From Pelargonium nanum (lineage: Eukaryota; Streptophyta; Magnoliopsida; Geraniales; Geraniaceae), in the NCBI GenBank assembly GCA_036897485.1, contig JAYMTF010000006.1, forward strand, positions 1 to 64,000: DNA of 64,000 nucleotides, read 5' to 3'. Below the pieces are notes generated by a model. That model saw only the letters and a program-made list of their open reading frames with translations. It did not search any database and was not told the DNA's origin. Shown piece by piece: positions 23,758 through 35,000 of this stretch. The translations under genes were made by a program, and so were the position numbers. The first letter of the stretch is position 1; each line of letters starts with the position of its first letter.

Positions 23758-25269
23758 TGTCTCAGAACGAATGATATAGCGACACGTAGCAACCTTGACG
23801 CCACGTAAGCAATCCAGTTCGACCCCATAAAGTCACGCCTAAACCGAGAACCGGAAGGAGTCAAAGCCATAAATTCACCCATTCAAAGTCCCCAAACATC
23901 ACAGAAGAACAAAAATAACATAGCACTACACCAATGCCGCGGCACAAGCAAGGAATGATGCGGCATGATCGCTTGTCCCGCCGGACAAGCGGGACAAAAT
24001 GGACCAAAGTCGCGACATCTTGTGCTCATGTCGCAGCATCCGCTTGTTCCCTTCCATGGTAGCTTGTCCTTAGTCACCACTTCATGTCCAGCTCCCGCGT
24101 GTTCAGCTCCAACATGTTCAGCTCTCTTGGTAATGCGTCTCCCGCTCTGACGGACCAAGCATAGACAAGATGTACTAATATTGTTCCAAGTGATTCGACA
24201 CACTTGAAAACCGTAGAAGCCCCTTTCCTCCCAACGTGAAGCATGGCTTCCCGCAGAGCGCAACCTCCTGCGAAGCCCAACCTTCCCCAGACCAAGCAAG
24301 AGCACTAAAGAGCTTCCCCTGGGTAAAGAGGATCTCAAAAATATGGAAAATACACTAAGTACCTCATATTGATCACTGGCGAAGTATGACCTCTTCGCGA
24401 AGCGCAAGCCTCCCCGCGAAGAACAAGTCAAAACAACTCCGAACGGACCCATGTCGCGGCATGGAACGCCAATGTCGAGGCATCCAAGCTTCCCAGCACA
24501 ACAAGCACGTTTCGTGCCCTCCGAAGCTTGCTCGTCGGTCCCCGTCGACACAAGATGACATATGATGGCTCATCACACTCCTACAAGGCTCCCGCGAGGC
24601 TAAAGCCTCGTCAAGGCACTTTCAAGATGCTCCCACAAGTCACCACAACATCAACACTCCCGAACTCTCATGACGTTGTCCCGCGAGGGAGAGGCTCACA
24701 AGGGGTTCGGCGAGTTGTCCCATAACGAGAGTGGTGTATGGAGGACCTGGAACCTCGCTGGCATGTATGGGCAGCACGTCCGAAGAGTAGGAAGCTCAAC
24801 ATCACAAATGGGCTTGATGGGCCAAAGATGGCCAAATGAGCCTAGATGAGCCTCACACTTTCCAACAATCAATCATATGCAGACATGTGGTACTGTTTCG
24901 TAAGAGCCTATAAAAACCCATCTTGGTAAAAAATAAAAGGATTCATTCTTCATTCTCTCAAATTCACTTATTTCTCTAGCTTTCTCTCTCTAGAAAAGCT
25001 TTCAAGAGCCTTCGTGTTATCTAACAAGGACTTACTCTCACGCCTGAGGCGTCGTCCCAAAAACACCACCCCGGTTGCTTCATTCTTTGGTGTGTTGTCT
25101 TCTCGCAGATCACATGACCGCAAAGACTGGTTACCTTTGCTTAGAGGGACAACACTTGGAGTTAAGACAATTGGACTTAGACTTGGACACTTAGGCTAGA
25201 CACTCCTGCTTACGTGGACAAGAAGACTTCAACTCCTAGTGCGTTTGCATTGACCAGTTCAAACAGACG
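23758..25269 (+). repeat. 3' LTR of the LTR element
   Basis: Direct repeat matching 20570-21934, with a TATA box (TATAAAAA) near 24909. It retains segments absent from the 5' copy. Confidence 0.75.
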
Positions 25270-25275
25270 AATCAA

Positions 25276-25546
25276 TTGCGTTTGGATGCATGATTTGAAA
25301 TCCATCATTTGGAATTTGGAATTTCAAATGTTGTATTTCCAATACAAATACAATGTTTGAGAAACTATAGAATTTCAAATAACAAGGTAAGAGTTGTCAT
25401 TTAAAATATCATGGTGTAGGCATGTTGTGAGAGTTATTGGATTTGGCTCAAATCCAAATCCAAATCCAAATTTTTGAGTATCCAAACAACACTTCATTAT
25501 GCTCAAATCCAGCATTTCAAATGAAATGTTGGTTCTCAAACACACC
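25276..25546. mobile_element. Small foldback MITE beside the LTR element
   Basis: The left end 'gcgtttggatgcatgatt' and the right end 'ggttctcaaacac' are imperfect inverted copies. The interior repeats 'atttcaaat' and 'aaatccaaatcc' on both arms. The terminal GCGTTTGGAT resembles the MITEs at 50933 and 52177, but no TTA duplication is clear. Confidence 0.5.
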
Positions 25547-25774
25547 ACAAACTTGATTTTAAGCTTTACAAAGCATTTATCAATGCTAGATGCATATTAT
25601 CATAAGTGAAGAAAAACAAAGATACAGCTATGGAACCAAAACAATAATATGGAACATGTTATAATCATAAAAACAAGTTTAATCAAACGTAAAATATCAT
25701 TAAAACCAATTCCATCAACAATGAAGTAAGAAAAACATCACTCTTACAGAGATAAAGTACTTACAGACCTGAAG

Positions 25775-26050
25775 CGGATTTTATGGGAAATGTAGGTCGG
25801 AGGTGACACCGACGACGAGCGATTGTTGAAGACAACCTGATTTGCCGGACGAGAATCACCTCATTTGACCAGAAGAGGATCTAATAAGAGACGTGGCTGG
25901 TGGCGTGGAGTCGGCGGCGGCGGCGAGACCGATGTCATGGAGGCGGCAGCGTGATCGGTGGCTCGAAGGAGGCGGTGTCAATGGTGGTGGCTCGGAGGAG
26001 GAGATGCGGCTGGCCTCTCTTGCATTTGGTGGATGAAGAAATGAATTAGG
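25775..26050 (-). other. Probable 5' UTR exon of the GATA/NET gene
   Basis: This block is distinctly GC-rich against AT-rich surroundings. On the minus strand it begins after 'ccctagccctaattc', carries (GCC)n-like runs typical of plant leaders, and ends CAG|gtctgtaagt at 25775. It contains short upstream ATGs only. It could instead be a leader of an unrelated transcript. Confidence 0.45.
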
Positions 26051-26099
26051 GCTAGGTAGTTTTAACTATTTATTTATATAAGGGTATTTTTGTCTTTCC

Positions 26100-26340
26100 A
26101 CGATGGTATAAAAATTCAATTTTGTCTAACTTTCTTGTTTAGGTTCAATTTGAACTCTGAATTTTTTTAGAACCAAAAATCCAAAATAGTCATTAAAATT
26201 TTGTGTTTGAATTCAATTTGGTCTCAAAATTTTTATTAACTCAAAATAATTCCTCAATTTTTAAATAATGATCCAATTTGGTCATTGAACTTTTAAAACT
26301 TATTACCGTATAATTCAATATATTCATGTGAAGTTACCCC
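26100..26340. repeat. Degenerate transposon-like AT-rich repeat
   Basis: Repeated phrases such as 'aatttggtc', 'ttgaactt' and 'tcaatttg' echo the arms of the foldback element at 55056-55451. No clean ends can be drawn. Confidence 0.3.
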
Positions 26341-26720
26341 TTAAAAAATACTTCTGATAAAAAATCAATTTTTTTTATAAACAAACCTAACAATCGAGGC
26401 TCGAACTTGAGACCTGAAGAAAAGAAAATAAAAATAGTGGTATTTTTTAAATATAAAAAAAACATGTGGTTCAATTTATAGTTGTTAATAAGTAAAGGGG
26501 CAAAAAATAAATTTCCTCTCTCGTTTTATAGAGAGGAGTGGGCTCCTGTTCTGTTTTTAAAACAGAGCAGTCTTGTCTCCTTGCTCTGTTCTCTGAAGCT
26601 TTTTGATCAAACAAAACAGAGCAACAACTTTCAAATTTTCAAGGCAGTTTCACAAATTCTCACAAAAATTTAGCAATAAATTATTGTAATTTTCCATTTT
26701 TTTACACAATTGGGTCTCAA

Positions 26721-28250
26721 ATGGCTTCTGAAATTTACGCATTTGACGAGTCTCTGTTCCTCAATTCAAGTCCAGAAATGGTTCTTTTTGAAGAATTTTA
26801 CACCAATTTTGATGAAGAACTCCATTTTCTGGACCGGTTCATCACCGGCCTCTCTCCGAGCCACCAGATTGAAAATCTCAGCCCGATCGAATCGACCCAG
26901 TTCCCATCTGCATCGAACGGTTCAAATTGGAGCGATGGCTATGGCGATTCTTCTGGTTTTGAGGTGAAAACAGAGGATTTTTGCGCCGGCGAGAATGTGG
27001 CAAAAATGGTGCGGAGGAGCTACAGTAGCAACTGTTTTGATCAAGAAAATTGTGATTTTAGCTTTCGAAATCGAATCGAAACAGTCTCGGGATCACTGGG
27101 TTTTCAAGACCGGGCCATGAGTGTTGTTGGTAGGTACAGTGCAGAAGAGAGAAAACAGAGGATTTGCAAGTACAGAGCTAAGCGAAACCAGAGGAATTTC
27201 AACAAGAAGATTAAGGTAATTTCAAGAACCCATTTTTAAAATAAAAAAATACATTTCTTGTGAGAAATTGAAGAAGATGATGAAATTTTTGTTCTGATTA
27301 TATGTGTTTTGGATTTTGATTGATCTGAAAATGTTTGTTTTTTGTTGTTGCTCTGTTTCTGCGATGATTTAAAAGTATGCTTGCCGGAAAAAACTGGCGG
27401 ACAACCGTCCACGTGTACGCGGCAGATTCGCGCGCAGTGACGAAACCGTTGAGGCTCCCAACGGCTCATATGGTGAACTACCGGTAACTTTTTTTATTTT
27501 TTTACTGAATAGCAATAGATGAACACGACACGATATGACACAATAAACACATTTGAATAGTTCAGTTTAGAATTATCCAATTCGACTTAACACGTTTAAA
27601 TAATCGCCATTAACCGGTTAGAAATTGACCTAACAGGCTAACACCATGCAAATATTTGACTAATTTAATTTATATAAATTGTTTTTTATTTGATATATTT
27701 GAACTTATACATTTTTGTCCTTAAATGAGTATTTAGTTAATAAACGAGTTACATGACTCGCTTAACTAATACGGATTCAACATGAACACAATATGGTTAT
27801 TAAATAGATTTTTATAGTTGACACAAACTTAATCAAACTGAACTCGAATCTGCTTAAATTTGTGTCGTGTCGTGGATCATGATCCAAATTGTCAATCATA
27901 AATAATGTGTTTCAATAATTTAAATAAATATATTAACAATTGTCGAAACATTATAAATGACCCAAAAGCTATTCAAATGACTTTACGATGCGACAACGCA
28001 ATCATTTGGTCGTCTTCGTTTGAACTGAGAAAGTTTCGTAAAACACGTGAACATAAGTTTCTGAACCTAAAAGTGTTTTATCTCAAACTGGGTTTGTAAA
28101 CTTGTATTGTGTACTAATGTGAAATTCTATTTTTGTCCATTGCAGCTTGATGGGTTCCTTGAAGAAGAGGATGATCTTGGAGCAATGGTGGGATTAGGAG
28201 GAGGGACATTTATAAACCATTATGGTTTCACCCATTTCTATGGCTATTGA
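26721..28250 (+). CDS. CCT-motif (CMF) protein, probable transcriptional regulator
   Basis: Exons 26721-27215, 27376-27483, 28146-28250; 235 aa, with GT-AG junctions in frame. The acidic N-terminus (MASEIYAFDESLFLNSSPEM) has no B-box zinc finger. A CCT domain spans about 140-187: SAEERKQRICKYRAKRNQRN, then FNKKIK|YACRKKLADNRP and RVRGRFARSDE, split by intron 1 after residue 165. CCT domains contact NF-Y subunits or DNA and act in flowering, clock and sugar responses in plants. Lack of a B-box or response-regulator domain places it in the CCT-motif-only family rather than CONSTANS or PRR. The Gly-rich C-terminus ends FTHFYGY. ATG 26721 is the first in frame and sits in a normal leader. No precise orthologue can be named. 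Confidence 0.9.
27520..27895. mobile_element. Degenerate hAT-like relic in CCT gene intron 2
   Basis: The segment starts with 'gatgaacacgacacg' and ends near 'gatccaaattgtcaa', with interior 'cgtgtcgtg', 'aacacg' and 'ttaaacgag' phrases typical of the 63084 family. Ends are too worn to assign. Confidence 0.35.
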
Positions 28251-31200
28251 CATTAGAGAAAAAGCTTTGATAGGAGTCTCAGTTTCAACCTAAATAATAT
28301 GAGTTCTTTATGGTGTTTTGAGGCTCCATGAGGAAGAATACAAAAGTGAAAAGAAGCTCAAATAAATTCACCAAAAATGTGTTATTGGGAAGTTGTATCT
28401 ATAGCTATAGTAGAAGTTGATTTTTTACTTCTTGTAATTATTTTGTATATATATAAGTCAATCATCAATAATGAGTTTCTGAATTTTGAAGCATTTAAGT
28501 GTTATATTTTTACGGACAAACAACAATTAAGTAATTGGGTTATAAAATTCATGTCAAGTTACGCATGAGTTATGACCTAAATTACCAATTTTGGTTGATA
28601 AAAAAAACCAACTTTGCCGTCATGACATTCTAAATGATTAGTTTAATCTCTATAGTTTCTTTTAAACATTGAATTAAACTAGTTTATATTACTATTTAAA
28701 ATCAATTACACATGGTTGGAAGTTGTAACCTCAAATTGGAAGAATAGTGAAAAATAATAATAATTCACTAAAAAGATAGGCATCAATTATTAAACAGCTA
28801 AAACATACAGCTTATGTATCAATGTATCATTCCTTTTCTAGTGTTGTCAAATCTTGCTTTCTTCACAATCATGAATCATGTTTTTGGCCACAAGAACTTG
28901 CAAGTTTCATTTCCAAAGACCATTGCACTACTTCACAAGAAACTTGCAAGTGTCATTTACATCCATTATCCATATTTGAAAATTGAGTACTCTTTAAAGT
29001 TTAAAGAGTCCAAAAATATAAGTTTTTGCATCTAAGTTTATTTTTAAATATCTGTATATTCTCTACTGATAAATAGTGTGACTTACTTCCATGATTCGGT
29101 CATGAACTTGTGAAACATTCATTTCACTTTTATTTTTCAAACTAAAATCATACACATAAATTGAATTTAAGAACATAAATTTTTTCCATAAATTTCTGCT
29201 CAAGTTTTCGACTTGATTTACTTTTGTGTGAACTTCATATTACTCTTGTATATGAGTTTTGAGTTATTTTTTTACTGATACCGCGATAAATTTCGAGAAA
29301 AACATGATGATGATCTGCCAACTTTCAATAAAACACGAATGTGATTCACGTTTATGTTTTTTAGGCATTACCAAACTAATTTTTATGTTTATTTTTTTAA
29401 TTTTTGGAACATTGCGTAATCAAATCGACTAACAAATCAATTCAGCTTTGAATCCATCTTTACATAATTGTGTATGATATTATCATGAAAGATATAGAAT
29501 CTTGATTCTTGCAAGTACTGTGCTAAAGAAAAGCAACAAGATGCTTAAATTTGGTAGTTGCAAGGACACACAAAGCAAAGGATGCACAATCTTTTGTGTC
29601 TATATCCATCAATGGTTCCACATTTGTGGTTGCTTCATATTGAAATTTTGAAGTGATTGGTCTCTAAAAAGATTGTGATTTTTGAGCATTATGTATCAAG
29701 TTTCATGACAAGAACATGTCAAGTGGTCTTTTAAAAAGGTTGATTTCATTGAAATCAAAACTATTTTTGGCAACTATATATAAAGTTTGAGCAAGTTGTA
29801 AAGGAAAAGTGGGTTGAATTTAAAATTGACTACCCCATAGATGCTATGAGCTAGGGTTTTTAACGGTTAAATATTAAGTGTCTAGAGCCATGGTGTTGAG
29901 GGTGGTGCCTTGTGGTTGACTCAACACAAAAGGGTTCTCTTAAGCACTAACTCAGTCCAAAAATATTTGTTTAATGTGATTATGTTGTTGTGTCCACCAC
30001 TTGTCATGGTAATTGCTAAAAGAATTGTAATTTGCAAGTAAATGGTCTCAAATCCACAGTTTGTTCTTTTGGGTTTCTCCTTAGTGAATCTTTTTGTCTC
30101 TTGCCTTTGCTTAATGTATATATAGAGAGACTCTTAGCTACTAGTTTAAATTTTGAGCCAAGTTGATCCACTATATTAGAACTTAGCCCAAACTTGCGGA
30201 CACTGTCGAATTTATCTTGTGAAATTTTGAGTTGGATCGGACAAATTCGCACTTTATATAAAATAAAAAAAGGTGAAATCTCATTAGAGACCCGACCCAA
30301 AACCCGAAATTGTTACCCCTATTTAATAAAATACTTCATTCATAAATTGGTGTCCACCAAAACCCGAAATTGTCACCCCTATCTAATAAAATACTTCATT
30401 CATAAATTGGTGTCCACTTTCATGCTTTTGTAAGGATACGAATGCAAAAGAACACTCATTTCGAGACAAAAACGGACATTGTCGGATTTATCTTGTGAAA
30501 TTTTGGGTTGGATCGGACAAATTCGCACTTTATATATATAAAAAGGTGAAATCTCATTAGAGACCCGACCCAAAACCCGAAATTGCCATCTCTATCTAAT
30601 AAAATACTTCATTCATAAATTAGTGTCCACTTTCATGCTTTTGTAAGGATGCGAATGCAAAAGAACGGTCATTTTGAGACAAAAACAGACACTGTTGGAT
30701 TTATCTAGTGAAATTTTGGGTTGGATCGGACAAATTCGCACTTTATATGTAAAAAAAAAGAAGGTGAAATCTCATTAGAGACCCGACCCAAAACCCGAAA
30801 TTGTCACCTCTATCTAGTAAAATACTTCATTCATAAATTGGTGTCCACTTTCATGCTTTTGTAAGGATGTGAATGCAAAAGAACACTCATTTTGAGACAA
30901 AAACGGACACTGTCGGATTTATCCTGTGAAATTTTGGGTTGGATCGGACAAATTCACACTTTATATATATAAAAAAGAAGGTGAAATCTCATTAGAGACC
31001 CGACCCAAAACCCGAAATTGCCACCTCTATCTAATAAAATACTTCATTCATAAATTGGTGTCCACTTTCATGCTTTTGTAAGGATGCGAATGCAAAAGAA
31101 CACTTAGTTTGAGACAAAAATGTAAGACATAGAGGGACTATATATAACTAATTGAGTTGATCATCTAATACTTTCTTTACTTTTCTTCTATCTCTAGTGA

Positions 31201-32065
31201 AGAGGTGTGATGCCTGATGAGTGGGAAGTGGCAAGTGACAAAAGGAACAAATTGTATAAAAGGAAGAGCACAAGGAATGTCTCAAAAAGCAGTCAAATTG
31301 AGACTATCTCTATTCTATGGCTAGGTCACTGCATTTACAGTGGCAGAAATATTCCTCTACTGTTTGTGAAAAACAATAAGAATCCATTACAAATAAAACA
31401 TCAATCATCATCACAAAAGCTCTCACCAACATCATTTTACAATGACAATGTTAGTTCAAAGCTGTCTCCTAGCATCTTCTTGAGTTTCAATTTGCAATTC
31501 AAGTTGAGATCAATTTGGTAAATCTGTAAAATAGAATTCATTGTCATTTGAACCCCTATATTCTCCCTATATTCTCAAGTCGCATAAAATAGACCTAATT
31601 ATACACGCCCGCACTTTTTTTTAATACAAAACCCGTAACCAGAATGAATACGTTCCGATCCAAAATTCTAATTTGCTGGCTATATCCTTTAGTAAGTTGT
31701 CAGGAATTTCAGGCTCACTAGTATTCACTATCAAAATAAGTACTTTCGTATTTTTTAATGGCGCTAAAAATGTCTCATGACAAGACTCAACGACCATGAA
31801 AATAAAGACTTTTCTTCCATAAATCATCTACAAGCACAAAACATATAATTCATTGGAATCCCACGTATTTACTATAGATATTATATAAACTTCAAGATAT
31901 GAACACTGTCATTACAGGATCGAGTAAATAAAGCATTGTAACTTTGTTTTAGTTTCCTCGATAAACATTGAGACAATCTGTTTAGATTTACTCACCATAT
32001 CAGGTAGGATGAGATAGAGAACCCCAAAAAACCCGGCAATAATGTCTGTTGTGTAGTACTCAGTG
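28251..32065. other. Spacer between the CCT gene and XPB
   Basis: Apart from the 3' UTRs of the two flanking genes, this holds AT-rich sequence and a large tandem array (30197-31120). A frame of 104 codons at 31207-31521 has no recognisable domain. No further gene can be supported. Confidence 0.55.
30197..31120 (+). repeat. Tandem array, four units of about 215 bp
   Basis: Units begin near 30197, 30473, 30686 and 30904 and end near 31120. Each runs from 'cggacactgtcgg' through 'gggttggatcggacaaattc', 'gagacccgacccaaaaccc' and 'cataaattggtgtccac' to 'gagacaaaaa'. The first unit is about 60 bp longer because its 'acccgaaattgt ... ggtgtccacc' part is itself duplicated. The 'acccgaaattgtcacc' phrase resembles the inner ends of the hAT-like elements in this window. 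Confidence 0.9.
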
Positions 32066-35000
32066 TCAGCCAAAGCGCTTCTTAAACAAATAATGTCGCT
32101 TGGCCGGATCCTTTGGCTTAGGCTTCACCAAATGGCCCTGTCCAGGACGTTTGCCAACGCTGCAATGAAAATAGAATAAAATATGTCACGCCACAAATGG
32201 AGGAAATGCATTGAAGGTAATAAACAAATGACAGGAGACAAGAAACTAGAGTTGGCAATACAGGTTCCGGGTTGAAAATGGTTAACCCGAACCCGTCCGG
32301 CAAGAGGTGCAGGTTGCTGTTGGATTGACCATGTAGTATAAGATGTGTGGTTTGCCCAACCCAATCTATGTTTCTTTCTTGAGAAACCCAACCCAAAAAT
32401 TTAGCGGGTCCATTTTATGTGACCCGAACCTGCAAAATGAAAGTGGGGTTTCGAGTGTACGCGGGTATGGGTCCAAATTGCCAACTCTACAAGAAAGTAT
32501 AGTGATTCTCGGAGATGTATTCCCCCATAAGAACCAAGACAACATTGAATTCTCCAAAAGTCAGTGAAATGGGAAACCAACCCGTATTCCATGTAAACCA
32601 TCCCATTTGCACCAGACATTGAACTCATAGATGCTGCCCTTCGACGGGCTTTCAGAAGGGCTATATCGTCGGTATCTTCTTCTAATTGCTCTAAACCAAC
32701 CATATCATCACCTGCATTCAGAACCTGGCATGCACAACATGTCAGAATACATTTGACTCAAAAAAAGCACTACTGAGTAACAGAAGCAAAGAGAGCAACC
32801 TTTGCAAGAAGCTGCAACTGTTCATCACGATGATGATAGCTCAAATCAGCTCCCGTATCAGCTGGAGGAAGACTTGTTATAACCTGTCAGAAACATAAAT
32901 TAGAAGCCAGTCACAGAACAAATGAGATAGATAGATTGGTTATGGTTCAATAGTTTGATGTGCTTAATAGTACTTGCCGGGCAGCCATATCATTCTTAGA
33001 CTTGATAAGCTAAAACTATAGTTGGTTCAGAGACGGATCTACTAAAGGTATAGTGGGGGCAGCTACCTTCCCTATTTTTTTTTCCCTTAATATATCTTAT
33101 ATTTCTATAAATAAATAAATAATAATAATAAACCATACTTGCCACTTAAAATACTTGAATTCATCACTATTATTTGTTGAAAATTTTATACTTGCCCCAA
33201 CAAGTATTTTGATTTTCTCCTCACTAGTTTAAATGTTTAATGAAATTTTCATTCTTGTAGTTTGCCCCCACAAAACAAAAACTCTAGATCCGTCCCTTAG
33301 CAAGTAACACAGATAAAGCGTGCTCTAAGAAGCATCACATTTAACATATTTACAAGATTAATCAAATATTTAACATAAAGAAATAGTAGACGGCGCACCT
33401 TAAAACTGTAACCTTGATCAATCAAGAACTGTTGTCTTTTGGTTGAGTAGTACATCTCCTGCAAAAAGAAAAAAGGAGTGACATTGTAACAGAAGTATAT
33501 TATGTACCAAGTTGGAAAAGCATTTAAGTTATAACTTATAAGTAACGACTGAAATTATTATACAAGTTCAAATGAAAAAAATGCATACCTGTGTATCTGT
33601 TGAAACAAGAGAGTAGAAAAACGCATTGTATTCCTCTTTACCACCGGCCATTCTATCTTGCAATTTACCCTGTCAATCCAATTGAAAATTTAACCATTAT
33701 ATTACCTATTTTTATATACTAGTTGATGGGCTAAATGTACCAATAATCCATTGTTATGATTTAACGCCTAAAATGAAATATATAAAAAAACAAACCTTCG
33801 CCCTAAGAATACGACCCAATCGTTGGGCTTCTTGACGCCTTGAACCAGCATGTGATGAAATCTGAATTATCACGTTTGCCTCGGGAATATCGATTGAATT
33901 ATCACCAACCTACAATAACAGAAACAGGAAAACCAATCTGTTATGGGTGTTGCACATAATCCTATAATCAACCACAATAAGCGAAAAATACTTCAAATGG
34001 TTAGTGTGAAGAACAAACCAAAACAATACACAATGTTTAGAAATCTTGTCAATCAGGACTTACAACCAACCCCAAAAGGTCCTCACATTGCACCATGTTT
34101 ATCAACTACACTGCCCAATATAGACTATGACAACAATGTATGTTACAGTATAAGTGAAATTGCTCTTTCGTTAGGTTAAGTAGTCTAGCCATTATTATTA
34201 AATCTGTGTCAAAGTCATGCTCTAAGACTCGTTGCAAGTACTGAATAGCAAACTGAAGGTACAACTTTTTGCAGAAAATACCTTAGACAGGAAGACAGTG
34301 TTCACATCCTTGCTAGTTTTGAAAGCCTCAAGAATTTTTGTCCTCTCGACATGGCTGTACATTGTGTAGAGACATGAAACAAGTTAAATACTGCTTAGAA
34401 ATTAAACTAATAGGCGAGAGAGTAGTTTCATAAGCATTAGGTGTCATGGACAACCTGGTAGCACCATAAATCATGGGCTTCCGGAGCTTCATCGCATATT
34501 CCGTGAGTGCAAAAAGATTGTCAGCAAAAACAATTATCTTATCGCCACGCTCCCGTTCATGAAACCTTATGAGAAACTCACATGCCCTGAACTTATTAGG
34601 GTTCATAACATAAAGTGCCTGAAAGTGTAAATAATCATTTAATACATGAGAAGAGAAAATATAATCATATATCTGAACATATGCACATGTAAATTGTAAT
34701 GATGTCAGAAACTCTGCTAACTACTAAAAAACAATTCAGTTTCAGAAATAAGGATAATAATAAAATTTTGAATAGGGTAGTTAGTTCAGATGAAAGAGAT
34801 ATCATATATTAAAAAAGGGTTAAAGACTGTTTTCGAACCAGAACTTGTATAAGAACAAACACATTGATGTGAGAAAATTAGAACAGCAAATTATTAATTC
34901 ATAGATGAAATGAAGCGATTGTCTCCTTATATAACTTAAAATTCAGTATAGGGCAATATTAAATTGGTTGACCTGCTTTTTCTTGGAATTTTCTTTCTTA

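Larger units (their letters stand above)
20570..25269 (+). mobile_element. Decayed non-autonomous LTR retrotransposon
   Basis: Two long direct repeats flank about 1.8 kb of internal DNA: 5' LTR about 20570-21934 and 3' LTR about 23758-25269. Both carry a TATA box in the plus orientation followed by a CT-rich leader. A possible 5-bp target duplication AATCA flanks the whole (20565-20569 and 25270-25274). The internal region shows no gag or pol and consists largely of three tandem arrays, so it resembles a LARD-type element dependent on another element's enzymes; the parent family (perhaps Gypsy/Tat-like) is a guess. The LTRs differ at very roughly one base in thirteen where I compared them, and the 5' LTR is shorter. 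It is an old, broken fossil, probably some millions of years old. Confidence 0.75.
20219..25774 (-). other. Inferred 5' UTR intron of the GATA/NET gene
   Basis: On the minus strand a donor-like CAG|gtctgtaag lies at about 25775/25774 and an acceptor ttgcag|TGG at 20219/20218. Between them lie 5.5 kb filled mostly by one LTR retrotransposon and a small MITE. The GC-rich block beyond 25775 looks like a leader exon. No transcript evidence is available. Confidence 0.45.

Noticed and set aside
31207-31521. 104-codon frame between the tandem array and XPB
   Set aside because: It follows an acceptor-like 'tctctag', but no family match, upstream exon or conserved motif could be recognised.
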